Source: Actinophytocola xanthii (GTDB lineage Bacteria > Actinomycetota > Actinomycetes > Mycobacteriales > Pseudonocardiaceae). From it: a DNA stretch of 64,000 bases. The stretch spans positions 124,001 to 188,000 of the forward strand of contig NZ_MSIE01000001.1 in NCBI RefSeq assembly GCF_001921205.1. The letters run 5' to 3'. The position numbers and the translations under genes are program-made. Shown in pieces: positions 8,619 through 18,582 of the stretch. Below the pieces are notes generated by a model. It had not been told where the DNA came from and searched no databases. It saw only the letters and a program-made list of their open reading frames with translations. The first letter of the stretch is position 1; each line of letters begins with the position of its first letter.

Positions 8619-8828
8619 CTACTTCTTCTTCGTGCGCGTCGCCCCGCCGCGGCCGCGCAACGTCACGCCGGATTCCGACAGCACGCGGTGTACGAATCCG
8701 TACGAACGGCCCGTCGACTCGGCGAGCGCGCGAATGCTGGCGCCCTTCTCGTATTTCTTCTTGAGGTCAGCGGCCAGCTTGTCGCGCGTGGTGCCGGTGA
8801 TCCGCGCGCCCTTCTTCAGATCAGCCAC
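8619..8828 (-). CDS. Small helix-turn-helix protein
   Basis: A basic 69-residue protein with a single helix-turn-helix of the Sin/resolvase type (KYEKGASIRALAESTGRSYGFVHRVL, about 28-53) and a Lys/Arg-rich C-terminus (RGRGGATRTKKK) likely to add DNA backbone contacts. Such stand-alone HTH proteins are widespread in actinobacteria and have no clear function. GTG 8826-8828 is chosen because GGAAGG lies eight bases upstream and the mature N-terminus ADLKKG suits the family; the frame is open further upstream. A plausible promoter (TTCGAT and TATCAG, 17 bp apart) lies upstream. It sits 131 bp downstream of the ABC-F gene on the same strand. Confidence 0.72.
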   Translation of the reverse strand: MADLKKGARITGTTRDKLAADLKKKYEKGASIRALAESTGRSYGFVHRVLSESGVTLRGRGGATRTKKK

Positions 8829-8959
8829 GTCGTCCGCCTTCCGTAACGTGTGACGGAGGTTTCTGATACATCTGCCGTGGCAATGATCGAACACCGCGGC
8901 GTGGAATGCCAGGCGAGATCGAAAATAGCTATGAACTCGCTCACCCCGTCCGGGGCGCA

Positions 8960-10588
<1,629 letters not shown>

Positions 10589-10631
10589 CGTGTGACAGAC
10601 TCCGGGATCTGGTGTTGGGCAGGCCTCGTCC

Positions 10632-10655
10632 GCTCGCCGGTCGCGACCGGCGAGC
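10632..10655. promoter_or_regulatory. 24-bp perfect palindrome in the ABC-F upstream region
   Basis: Left arm GCTCGCCGGTCG is followed at once by its reverse complement. It lies 44 bp upstream of the ABC-F start on the minus strand and 113 bp upstream of the SDR gene on the plus strand. It could be a dimeric operator or, in RNA, a leader hairpin. Confidence 0.5.
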
Positions 10656-10737
10656 CCACCTGCGGCCTAGTCCGTCCGCACCACCACGTCGTCGAGTGTA
10701 CGGGTCGGCGGCAACCGCTTTACCGGCCACTCGTGCC

Positions 10738-10760
10738 CTAAGCAGTCGCTTAGCTAGAGT
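10738..10760 (+). promoter_or_regulatory. SDR gene promoter with inverted-repeat operator
   Basis: CTAAGC-N4-GCTTAG (10738-10753) abuts the -10 box TAGAGT (10755-10760), which ends eight bases before ATG 10769. The half-site AAGC/GCTT resembles operators of TetR-family lipid regulators. No ribosome site is present. Confidence 0.5.
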
Positions 10761-10768
10761 CTGGACCC

Positions 10769-11536
10769 ATGACATCGGACTTCACGGGCAGGGTCGCACT
10801 GGTCACGGGCGCGAGCCGCGGAATCGGGCACGCGATCGCGGTGGAGCTCGCCCGGGGCGGCGCGGCCGTGACGATCTCCTCCCGCAAGGCGGACCAGCTC
10901 GAGGCTGCGGCGCAGGAGCTGCGGGCCGCGGTGCCCGGCGCCAGGGTGCTCGCGGTGCCGGCGAACACAGGCGACGACGAGCACCGCGCCGAGGTCGTGC
11001 GGCGCACGGTCGAGGAGTTCGGCCGGCTGGACGTCCTGGTCAACAACACCGGGATCAACCCGACCTTCGGGCCGCTCGCCGACGCCGACCTGGGCGCGGT
11101 GCGCAAGCTCTTCGACGTCAACGTGGTGGGGGCGCTGGGCTACGTCCAGCTCGCGCTCAAGGCGTGGATGGCCGAGCACGGCGGCGCGATCGTGAACATC
11201 GCCTCGGTGGCCGGGCTGCGCTCCTCCGGGGTGATCGCCGCGTACGGGGCGAGCAAGGCGGCGCTGATTCGGCTGACCGAGGAGCTCGCCTGGCAGCTCG
11301 GCCCCGGCGTCCGGGTGAACGCGGTGGCGCCCGCGGTGGTGAAGACGAAGTTCGCCGAGGCGCTCTACACCGACCGCGAGGAGCAGGCCGCCGCCGCGTA
11401 CCCGATGAAGCGGCTCGGCACCCCCGAGGACGTGGCCGAGCTGGTCGCCTTCCTCGCCTCCGACCGGGCTCCCTGGATCACCGGCGAGACCGTCCGCGTC
11501 GACGGCGGCCTGCTCGCCACCGGCACCCTCGGCTGA
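10769..11536 (+). CDS. Short-chain dehydrogenase/reductase (FabG-like)
   Basis: A 255-residue classical SDR. Cofactor motif TGASRGIG (13-20), structural NNTG (92-95) and catalytic Ser146, Tyr159 and Lys163 (Y-G-A-S-K) are all present. ISSRK (36-40) places a basic residue where NADP-preferring members have one. The C-terminal RVDGGLLATGTLG is typical of the beta-ketoacyl-ACP reductase-like subgroup, so a 3-hydroxyacyl or hydroxysteroid-type substrate is plausible but not shown. The mRNA is probably leaderless. The gene ends at a strong hairpin shared with the convergent protease gene. Confidence 0.85.
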   Translation: MTSDFTGRVALVTGASRGIGHAIAVELARGGAAVTISSRKADQLEAAAQELRAAVPGARVLAVPANTGDDEHRAEVVRRTVEEFGRLDVLVNNTGINPTFGPLADADLGAVRKLFDVNVVGALGYVQLALKAWMAEHGGAIVNIASVAGLRSSGVIAAYGASKAALIRLTEELAWQLGPGVRVNAVAPAVVKTKFAEALYTDREEQAAAAYPMKRLGTPEDVAELVAFLASDRAPWITGETVRVDGGLLATGTLG

Positions 11537-11555
11537 CCGGTCCCCGCACGCGAAA

Positions 11556-11588
11556 GGGCCGCCGCCGGCGTGCTGCCGGCGGCGGCCC
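11556..11588. terminator. Bidirectional terminator hairpin
   Basis: A perfect 14-bp stem (GGGCCGCCGCCGGC / reverse complement) with a 5-base loop lies between the convergent SDR and protease genes and is followed by GTTTCG on the plus strand and TTTCG on the minus strand. Confidence 0.85.
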
Positions 11589-11607
11589 GTTTCGTTGCGG
11601 TCAACGC

Positions 11608-14439
11608 CTACGGCGTGACGTACCCGTTGATGTGCAGCGAGACCGCGCGGATCGAACCGGTGTCGGCCCGCGCGACGTCGAACGCGCTGAACGTCCACGC
11701 GCCGTCGACAGCCTCACCACGCAGCCCGGCGAACGGGTCGATCGGGCGGTAGGTGCCGGTGAACGGCGCGTCGCCCGAGCCCACCGAGGAGAACGGCGCC
11801 TCGGCCGCGTCGTCGAACACGACCTGGCAGAGGTTGTTCCCCCCGGCGCCGGCCCCGCCGAACACCTGCGCCGTCGCCCCGGACGGCGCGGTGAGCACGC
11901 CGACCAGGTCACCGACGTAGGTGTGGTCGATGCCGACGGTGGTCGCGCCGATCGCGGTCGAGCAGGTCGTGCCGTCGATCGAGAACGTCAGCTTCGACGC
12001 CCGACCGACCCCGCTGACCGGGATCTGCACGCTCGCACCCACGGTGCTCGCGTCCGGGATCGCCACCGGCGCGCCGGTGTAGGCGAAGTCGACGGTCACG
12101 TCGGAGGGCCGGCCGACCTCGAGGCTGAAGGTCGTGGTGTTCGGCGAGAAGGCACCCGCGAAGGTGACCCGCGCGTTGAGCACCACCGGCACTCCCACCG
12201 GGTGCGACGTCGGCACCCTGACCTCGAAGGACCGGACGGCGGTCTCGCCCTTCTCGAGCGTCCCGTAGGAGCGCGAGCGCGGCGTGATGGTCACGCCCGG
12301 GGTGGGCGAGGTCAGCACGACGCTGGTGGACACCGCGGTGGCGTCACCGACGTTGGTGACCGGCAGCTCCACCGCCACCGTGTCGCCCGGGTCGATGTAC
12401 TGGCCACCGTCGCTGGGCCGGATCTTCGGACCGCGGGCCTGGGCCAGCGGCTGCGGGCTCGCCCCGGTGTAGTCCAGCACCCGGTCGGCCAGCACCACGC
12501 CGTGGCCGCTGCGCCCGTCGACACCCTCCTCGACGATGTCGATCGCCGTCGAGGTCAGCGCCTCCCGGACCTCCGCCGGGTCGATGCCGGGGTTGCCGGA
12601 CAGGACCAGGCCGGCGATCGCCGCGGCATGCGGTGCGGCCGCCGAGGTGCCGAAGAACGGGTCGAAGCCGTCCACGCTTGTCATGACGCCGTCCGCCGCG
12701 GTGATGTCCGGCTTCTGCCGCACCTCGCCGCCGGTGGAGCTGACGTTGCCCGGCGTGATCGGCGTGCCGTCGGCCTCGTAGAAGACCCGGCGCGGTCCGT
12801 CGGAGGTGAACCGCTCGACGGCGGAGTCCTCGTTGAAGGCGTCGGGGTAGGGCCCGCTCGGGTTCGGCGGGTCGCCCGGCTCCAGATCGAACGGCAGCGG
12901 CTCGTCCGCCGGTGCCGCGGCGACGCTGTACGCGCCCCGGGCGGCCGAGTGGCCGAACGTGACGCCGGGGGTGTTGAACGCCTTGAGCCCGTCGGCCGAG
13001 TCCGAGAACCGGCCGCGGAGCGCCGTCAGCGACAGGTACCGGTCGGCCCCGGCGAACTTGACCACCGCCAGCCGCAGGCCCGTGCCGCCGAAGACCGGGG
13101 TGTTCACCCGCTCGTAGGCGTCCTGGGTACCGGTCTGGTAGTCCTGGCTCGCGGCCAGCACGTTGCCCGCCGCGTCCAGCATGTACAGGTCGTAGTCGTT
13201 GCCGGACCGGCCGATCGGGTCGGACCAGTTCAGCAGCACCGGCACGCCCGCGGAGGACGCGTCGGAGATCGGCTGCAGCACCTGGGTGTTCGCCGAGGGG
13301 TCGAAGTCGTGGGCGTAGCCGGCGAACTTGCCGATCACCTGGCCGGAGTTGACGTAGTCACCCTCCCAGTGGCCCGCGGTGCCGTCGACGACGTTGCCCT
13401 CGTTGCCGGCCGAGGAGAAGTACAGGGCACCGTCGGCGATCACGTCGTTCACGGCCTGGGCGATGATCCAGTCCTGGAACGGCGCTTCCTTGAAGTAGAT
13501 GATGTCGTCGACGATGATGTCGCAGTCCAGCTCGAACCGGAGCGCGCGGATGTTGTCCGCGAAGCTCGCGTCGCCGTTGAACGCGGTGGCGAAGCCCAGC
13601 TCGGCGGTCGGCGCGACGTCGTGGATGATCTCGAGCATCGCCGTGCCCTCGTCACCCGCTCCGGCCTGGGTCGGCAGCACGTCGACGGCCGGCAGTTCGC
13701 CGGCGGCCTGCGAGGTGCCCAGCGAGTCGATGCCGTCGGACAGCGCGCAGATCTTCACGCCGACACCGGTGACGCCGATGTCCCGGCGGACGCTGTCGGC
13801 GTTGTGGGTGCGGTCCCCAGCGCTGTTGACCGGTCCGGCCCGGTCGGCCAGGGCCGCGCGGGTGTTCTTCTCGATCCGGGCGCGCTTGGCCTCCTTGGAC
13901 TCCGGCGCGGCCGGCTTGGCGTCCGGGTTGAGCTGACGCGCTGTCATCGCCCCGTCGGCGACCTCGACCTTGCGCACGTCGGCGCGGGCGGCGGTGCGGG
14001 CGATCGCGGACAGCGGCAGTTCCGCCCGGACAGTTCCGTAGCGTGTGGACACCGACTTCAGGGTGGCCCCCGAAGTGGTGAGCGCCTTGAGCAGGTCGTC
14101 ACTCACGGTGGCACGGATGTCCACCAACGTCTTGTTGCCCGAGACCTCGACGCCGTTCTGCAGGCGCGGCAGTGCCGCGGTCGCGGCCCGGTTGCTTCGC
14201 GCCTTCAGCTCGACCAGCAGCTTGCTGTCTACTTTGGCTTCGGTGCTGGTCGCCGCCTTCTTCAGGTCCTGCAGAGCGCCAATCTGGCGGGCCGCGTTCT
14301 CCATCGCCTGTGAGGCCTTGCTGTCCTCGTCAGGCGGAGCGGCGACCGCCGGGCTGGCCAGCCCGACCACGGCGAGCAGGCACGCCGCGGCCGTCAGCAG
14401 GCCTCGGGATCTTCGTGATGCGTGTGCAGGTGTGCGCAC
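11608..14439 (-). CDS. Secreted S8-like serine protease with P domain and atypical triad
   Basis: A 943-residue exported protein. The GTG at 14437-14439 is chosen because GGAGGG precedes it and it gives a clean signal peptide (RRSR, hydrophobic 13-31, AVA-A cleavage near 33). A propeptide-like region (about 35-200) precedes the subtilase domain: Asp in LSDGID (D235), oxyanion Asn in SSAGNEG (N346) and nucleophile S599 in GTSAAAPH. At the usual catalytic His the motif reads GDEGTAMLE, with E264 instead of His, as in sedolisin-like Glu/Asp/Ser enzymes. A CARDB-like beta domain (about 690-790) and a C-terminal proprotein-convertase P domain (about 825-943) follow. Substrate unknown; activity is unproven given the triad. 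Confidence 0.8.
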   Translation of the reverse strand: MRTPAHASRRSRGLLTAAACLLAVVGLASPAVAAPPDEDSKASQAMENAARQIGALQDLKKAATSTEAKVDSKLLVELKARSNRAATAALPRLQNGVEVSGNKTLVDIRATVSDDLLKALTTSGATLKSVSTRYGTVRAELPLSAIARTAARADVRKVEVADGAMTARQLNPDAKPAAPESKEAKRARIEKNTRAALADRAGPVNSAGDRTHNADSVRRDIGVTGVGVKICALSDGIDSLGTSQAAGELPAVDVLPTQAGAGDEGTAMLEIIHDVAPTAELGFATAFNGDASFADNIRALRFELDCDIIVDDIIYFKEAPFQDWIIAQAVNDVIADGALYFSSAGNEGNVVDGTAGHWEGDYVNSGQVIGKFAGYAHDFDPSANTQVLQPISDASSAGVPVLLNWSDPIGRSGNDYDLYMLDAAGNVLAASQDYQTGTQDAYERVNTPVFGGTGLRLAVVKFAGADRYLSLTALRGRFSDSADGLKAFNTPGVTFGHSAARGAYSVAAAPADEPLPFDLEPGDPPNPSGPYPDAFNEDSAVERFTSDGPRRVFYEADGTPITPGNVSSTGGEVRQKPDITAADGVMTSVDGFDPFFGTSAAAPHAAAIAGLVLSGNPGIDPAEVREALTSTAIDIVEEGVDGRSGHGVVLADRVLDYTGASPQPLAQARGPKIRPSDGGQYIDPGDTVAVELPVTNVGDATAVSTSVVLTSPTPGVTITPRSRSYGTLEKGETAVRSFEVRVPTSHPVGVPVVLNARVTFAGAFSPNTTTFSLEVGRPSDVTVDFAYTGAPVAIPDASTVGASVQIPVSGVGRASKLTFSIDGTTCSTAIGATTVGIDHTYVGDLVGVLTAPSGATAQVFGGAGAGGNNLCQVVFDDAAEAPFSSVGSGDAPFTGTYRPIDPFAGLRGEAVDGAWTFSAFDVARADTGSIRAVSLHINGYVTP

Positions 14440-14597
14440 GGATTCCCTCCGCGAATCCTCTGCCGTGCCCCGACACACGACAACCGACACCGGGTACCCC
14501 CCGGCTGGCTAAACGTATGGTCCGAAGCTTTCTCACACAGCGGCCATTCGGCTGAACCACACTCCGGGTACGTTACCAATTGCCGAGTGTTAACGAA

Positions 14598-16151
14598 CTA
14601 CAGAACGAAGGCGTCTGACCACGGTTGCGCACTACGCCCGGACAGCGCGTCCAACAGGGTCGCGGCCTGACTGTCCGTGAGCGACGCAACGAAATCGATC
14701 ACTGCGCGTCCCCGTGCCAGCTCACGGATTCCGGCCTCACCCTCCGGTGCCTCGCCGACCGCGCCGACCAAAGTAGACATATCGGTCGCGGCCAGTTCTG
14801 CGTACTCGTGCTCGGCCAGCTCGACCAGGTCCTGCAGCCGGCGCGGCAGCCGGTCCGCCTCGTACCGGTCGGTAAGCCACTGCTCGAGGGCCTCCACCAG
14901 CGAGGTGAGCAGCCTGGCCTGGCCGCGCTGGTGCAGGGCGAGGTCGGGGCGGAGCAGGACGAACCGCCGGTGCACGAACTTGAGCACCTGGACCTCGTGC
15001 CACTGGGCCGGCCCGAGCAGGACGTGCCCCGAGCGGGTGGGCGGGTCCAGCACCACCCCCATGCCGGTGACCAGCCGTACCGTCCACCCGGAGGAGAACC
15101 GGGCTACCGCCTGCTCGGCCTCCACCGACCCGTCGAACGGCGCGACCAGGAGCCCGTCGACCAGCTCGTTGCGCACCCGCCGGACGGCCGCGACGAAGGC
15201 CTCGTCGTCGACGATCCACGCGTCGCGGCGGTGCAGCCGGCGGCGCAGCAGCTCGAGCGAGTAACCGGGCCGCCGGGCGTGAGCGGCGAGCAGCCCATCG
15301 TCCAGTTCGGCCAGTTCGAGCACGCCGGAGAGCCAGCGCCCCAGCTCGGCGGCCACCGGCGCGTGCTGGAGCACACCGATCCGGTGGAAGTCCTCGAGGT
15401 CGTGGATGGCGTAGGCGATGTCGTCGGCGGTGTCCATAACGGACGCCTCGACGGTCTGCTGCCAACTCTCCAGGCGGGCCGCGAACGGCTCGCGTGCCTG
15501 GGCCATGTCGTCGAGCTCGGTGACGTAGACGGAGAACTTGGCCGAGCCGGTGCCCCGCTCGCCCGGCGGCTCGGAGGCGCCGCGGGGCGGGCTGTCGAGG
15601 TGGCGCGGGTGCGGGTCGGGGTGGGTCAGCCGCGTCCAGGGGTACTTGAGCATCGCGGCGCGGACCGCGGCGGTCAGGTCGAGCCCGACCGCGCTCGGCC
15701 CGCCGGTGTCGGTCGTGGTGACGATGCGCAGGCTCTGCGCGTTGCCCTCGAACCCGTCCGGCAGCCCGAACCGGTGTCGGGCGAGGCGGTCCAGCACCTG
15801 CTCGCCGAGGTGGCCGAACGGCGGGTGGCCGAGGTCGTGGGCGAGACCGGCCGCGTCGACGACGTCCGGGTCGCACCCGCCCAGCTCGTCGAGCACCGGC
15901 GCGAGCCGCGGGTCCGCGCTCAGCTGCTCGGCGATGGCGCGCCCGACCTGGGCGACCTTGAGGCTGTGGGTGAGCCGGTTGTGCAGGAGCCCGGAGCCGC
16001 TGGCGCTGACGACCTGGGTGACCCCGCCGAGGCGGGCGAAGAAGGGCGAGGTCGCGACCCGGTCCCGGTCGGCGCGGAACGGGCTGGCGGCGAGGTCGCC
16101 GGCGGCGCTGCCCGATCGCCTTGCCGCTCGCTGCTCCGCGTGATCTCCCAT
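14598..16151 (-). CDS. dgt: Deoxyguanosinetriphosphate triphosphohydrolase-like HD protein
   Basis: A 517-residue HD-domain dNTP triphosphohydrolase, which removes triphosphate from dNTPs to balance precursor pools. The metal site is built from H62 (NRLTH), H105-D106 (HDLGHPPFGH) and Asp in VMDTADDIAYAIHDLED. The N-terminus RVATSPFFARLGGVTQV fits the family. The start is set at ATG 16149-16151, six bases from a -10 box TAGGGT; a GTG two codons upstream would fall within the promoter spacing. There is no ribosome site, so it is probably leaderless. It diverges from the MerR gene through overlapping -10 boxes, and the protease gene follows after 158 bp. Confidence 0.87.
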   Translation of the reverse strand: MGDHAEQRAARRSGSAAGDLAASPFRADRDRVATSPFFARLGGVTQVVSASGSGLLHNRLTHSLKVAQVGRAIAEQLSADPRLAPVLDELGGCDPDVVDAAGLAHDLGHPPFGHLGEQVLDRLARHRFGLPDGFEGNAQSLRIVTTTDTGGPSAVGLDLTAAVRAAMLKYPWTRLTHPDPHPRHLDSPPRGASEPPGERGTGSAKFSVYVTELDDMAQAREPFAARLESWQQTVEASVMDTADDIAYAIHDLEDFHRIGVLQHAPVAAELGRWLSGVLELAELDDGLLAAHARRPGYSLELLRRRLHRRDAWIVDDEAFVAAVRRVRNELVDGLLVAPFDGSVEAEQAVARFSSGWTVRLVTGMGVVLDPPTRSGHVLLGPAQWHEVQVLKFVHRRFVLLRPDLALHQRGQARLLTSLVEALEQWLTDRYEADRLPRRLQDLVELAEHEYAELAATDMSTLVGAVGEAPEGEAGIRELARGRAVIDFVASLTDSQAATLLDALSGRSAQPWSDAFVL

Positions 16152-16157
16152 GGTCAC

Positions 16158-16167
16158 ACCCTAGGAT
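16158..16167. promoter_or_regulatory. Overlapping divergent -10 boxes of dgt and merR-type gene
   Basis: The 10 bases ACCCTAGGAT hold TAGGAT (16162-16167, plus) and TAGGGT (16158-16163, minus), which share the central TA. Each ends six bases from its start codon (GTG 16174; ATG 16151), so both transcripts would be leaderless, starting about 23 bp apart. Confidence 0.6.
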
Positions 16168-16173
16168 CAGCAC

Positions 16174-16578
16174 GTGCGGCGCTTCACGCCCGGCCAGGTG
16201 GCCGAACAGACGGGGTTCACTCTCGACACGCTCCGTTACTACGAGCGCATCGGGTTGCTCGACGGCATCGAGCGCAACTCCGGTGGTCAACGTGTGTTCA
16301 GCGAGGCCGACATCGCCTGGCTGCGGATCCTGCGGTGCCTGCGCGACACCGGGATGCCGATCTCCAGGATGGTCCGGTACGCCGAGCTCGCGCGCGGCGG
16401 CGACGAGACTGTCGCCGAACGGCTGGCCGTGCTCGAGGAGCACGACGAGGACATCGACCGCAGGATCGCCCTGCTGCGTGAGGAGCAGGACCACATCCGC
16501 GCCAAGATCGACTACTACCGCCGGGCCATGGCGGAGCCCGCCCCCGCGGACGAGGAGACCGCGGTCAGCCAGGGGTGA
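16174..16578 (+). CDS. MerR-family transcription regulator
   Basis: A 134-residue MerR protein: winged HTH (about 4-40, FTPGQVAEQTGFTLDTLRYYERIGLL), the LRYYERIGLL signature, and a dimer helix (about 80-120). No conserved Cys is present in the C-terminus, so it is not a metal or thiol sensor of the classical sort; it looks like the MerR group that pairs with small-molecule or redox enzymes. It is divergent from dgt with a shared promoter core, so its binding could affect both. The GTG start is leaderless. The 3' end overlaps the response-regulator gene by 14 bp in convergent orientation. Confidence 0.85.
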   Translation: MRRFTPGQVAEQTGFTLDTLRYYERIGLLDGIERNSGGQRVFSEADIAWLRILRCLRDTGMPISRMVRYAELARGGDETVAERLAVLEEHDEDIDRRIALLREEQDHIRAKIDYYRRAMAEPAPADEETAVSQG

Positions 16579-17230
16579 CGAACCCGGTCTCGTAGGCCGT
16601 GATCACCGCCTGCGTGCGGTCCCGGGCCCCGAGCTTGGCCAGCACGTTCCCCACGTGGGTCTTGACCGTCTGCACGCTCACGAACAGCCGCTCGGAGATC
16701 TCGACGTTGGACAGGCCGCTGGCCACCAGGCGCAGGACCTCGGCCTCGCGGTCGGTCAGACCGGCATGTGCGAGCCCGCGGTGCGGTTCTGGCCCGCGGT
16801 GGGCGGCGGCGAGGCGCCGGATGGCCGCCGGGAACAGCAGTGACTCCCCGCTGACGACAAGCCGGATGGCCCGCACGATGTCGTCGGGGCGGGTGCGCTT
16901 GAGCAGGAAGCCGTTGGCACCGGCACGCAGGGCGTCGTAGACGTAGTCGTCGTTCTCGAACGTGGTGACCACCAGGATCTTCGGCGGCTCGGCGAGGGTC
17001 TCGAGCATGTGCCGGGTGGCCTGGATGCCGTCCACGGCCGGCATGCGGACGTCCATCAGGACCACGGCGGGGCTCAGGCGGCGCACCAGCGGCAGCACCT
17101 CGGCGCCGTCGCCTGCCTCGCCGGCCACCACGAGGTCGGGCTCGGCGTCGATGATCGCGCGCAGACCGGCGCGGATCAGCTCCTCGTCGTCGACGAGCAG
17201 AACGGTCGTCTTGCCGCTCTCCGCGCTCAT
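16565..17230 (-). CDS. NarL/FixJ-type response regulator
   Basis: A 221-residue response regulator. Receiver domain (about 8-125) with acidic pair D14-D15, phospho-acceptor D60 in VVLMDVRMP, Thr in VVTTFE and Lys in FLLKR; then a LuxR-type HTH (about 155-210, LTDREAEVLRLVASGLSNVEISERL). It is the partner of the sensor kinase encoded just upstream: the ATG start overlaps the kinase stop in ATGA. Targets are unknown, though the divergent Pro/Thr-rich membrane gene is a candidate by position. Confidence 0.92.
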   Translation of the reverse strand: MSAESGKTTVLLVDDEELIRAGLRAIIDAEPDLVVAGEAGDGAEVLPLVRRLSPAVVLMDVRMPAVDGIQATRHMLETLAEPPKILVVTTFENDDYVYDALRAGANGFLLKRTRPDDIVRAIRLVVSGESLLFPAAIRRLAAAHRGPEPHRGLAHAGLTDREAEVLRLVASGLSNVEISERLFVSVQTVKTHVGNVLAKLGARDRTQAVITAYETGFVTPG

Positions 17231-18471
17231 CCCCGGGCCGCCCTCTGGGTAGTCCGAAGTGGAATGCTGACCCGAACCGCCCACCGGTCGCGCTCCGGGC
17301 CGGCCGACATCTCCCCGCGCAGCACGGCCACCCGCTCGCGCATGCCCCGAAGCCCGTGCCCGCCGCCGTTCCTGGTCGCCGCCCCGAGGCCGAGCGGGTT
17401 GCTCAGGTCAAGCTCGAACCGGTCGGCGTCGGCGGCAAGGCGCAGTTCGGCCGGCACCTTCCCGGCGTGCCTCAACACGTTGGTCAACCCCTCCTGCACG
17501 ATCCGGTACGCCTCCCGCGACACGACGGGCGGCAGGTCGGCAACCGAACCCTCCACAGTAGAGCTGACAACCACCCCAGCGAGCCGGGTCTTGTCCAGCA
17601 ACACGTTCAGGTCCGCCAACGTCCATTGTGGATCATCTGGTGTCCGCTCCTCGCGGAGCAGCCCGAGTACGTGGTCGAGATCCTCGAGTGCGGTGCGCGC
17701 GGACTCCTCGATCGCGCCGAGCGCCCGCCGCGCGAAGGCGGGATCGCTGTCGATCACCCGCCTGGCGGCGCTGGCCTGGATGGTGACCACGCTCAGCGCG
17801 TGGCCGACCGAGTCGTGCAGCTCGCGCGCGAGCCGGTTGCGCTCGGTGAGCCGCTCGGTGCGCCGCGACAGCTCGGCCAGCCGCTCGGCGGTGGTCGGGC
17901 CGAGCAGCGGCGCCGCGAGCCGCGCGAGCACCGCCCCGCTCGCGGCGACCAGGTAGACCAGCAGGACCAGGCTGAGCAGGCTCACCGCCGGCACCCAGGC
18001 CGACGCCCAGCCCGTGGGGAAGCGGAGCGGGATGTCCAGCAGTCGCATCGACCCGGTGAACGGCACCGCCACCGAGAGCGCCACGGCGGGTGGGAGGGCG
18101 AGCGTGAGTGCGCCGACCAGGCCGCCCACCACCAGATGGACGACAAACCAGGTGGCGGAGCGCCACCGCTCGGACCAGCTGGTGGCGCGCCGGGCGGCGT
18201 GCTCGGGGACGCGGTCGCCGAGCAGCTCCCGCGCGGCGGTGCCCTCGATGACCCGGACCGCCGGGATGAACGACATGGGGACCATCAGCCCGAGCACGAG
18301 CAGCACCGTGGTCAGCACGACCAGCCCCGGCTCCCGCTGCACGGCGACGGGGAGCACGGAGGGCAGGACCATGGCCGCGAGCAGCATGAACGGGACGAGC
18401 ACCGCCCCGCCGAGGATCAGGTACACCCACCGCCGGTAGGTGGAGGGGCGGACGAGCGGGTCGAGCAGCAC
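17227..18471 (-). CDS. NarL-partner sensor histidine kinase
   Basis: A 414-residue membrane kinase with about five or six helices (within 15-190) and almost no extracellular loop, so it probably senses a membrane or intramembrane signal. HisKA_3 box LARELHDSVGHALS with phospho-acceptor H219, then a HATPase_c domain with GHGLRGMRERV. GTG 18469-18471 is chosen since GAGGAT lies eight bases upstream; the frame is open for 42 more codons with no good start. Operon with the downstream response regulator (4-base overlap). Divergent from the Pro/Thr-rich membrane protein. Confidence 0.88.
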   Translation of the reverse strand: MLLDPLVRPSTYRRWVYLILGGAVLVPFMLLAAMVLPSVLPVAVQREPGLVVLTTVLLVLGLMVPMSFIPAVRVIEGTAARELLGDRVPEHAARRATSWSERWRSATWFVVHLVVGGLVGALTLALPPAVALSVAVPFTGSMRLLDIPLRFPTGWASAWVPAVSLLSLVLLVYLVAASGAVLARLAAPLLGPTTAERLAELSRRTERLTERNRLARELHDSVGHALSVVTIQASAARRVIDSDPAFARRALGAIEESARTALEDLDHVLGLLREERTPDDPQWTLADLNVLLDKTRLAGVVVSSTVEGSVADLPPVVSREAYRIVQEGLTNVLRHAGKVPAELRLAADADRFELDLSNPLGLGAATRNGGGHGLRGMRERVAVLRGEMSAGPERDRWAVRVSIPLRTTQRAARG

Positions 18472-18551
18472 GCCCCGATCCTCGCAGACGGGCGCGTGGT
18501 CGGCGCTCCCCCGGCGGAGCCGGACAACTCCCTCGGAGGAGTGATGCGGGT

Positions 18552-18557
18552 TACGCT
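18552..18557 (+). promoter_or_regulatory. -10 box of the Pro/Thr-rich membrane protein gene
   Basis: TACGCT lies 25 bases before ATG 18583, giving a short leader that includes GTGAGGGG as ribosome site. Confidence 0.4.
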
Positions 18558-18582
18558 CCTGGCAGCGGAGAGTGAGGGGTGG

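Noticed and set aside
8619-8828. Lsr2-type nucleoid protein
   Set aside because: It is small and basic but lacks the Lsr2 dimer domain and AT-hook-like RGR context; it is a stand-alone HTH protein.
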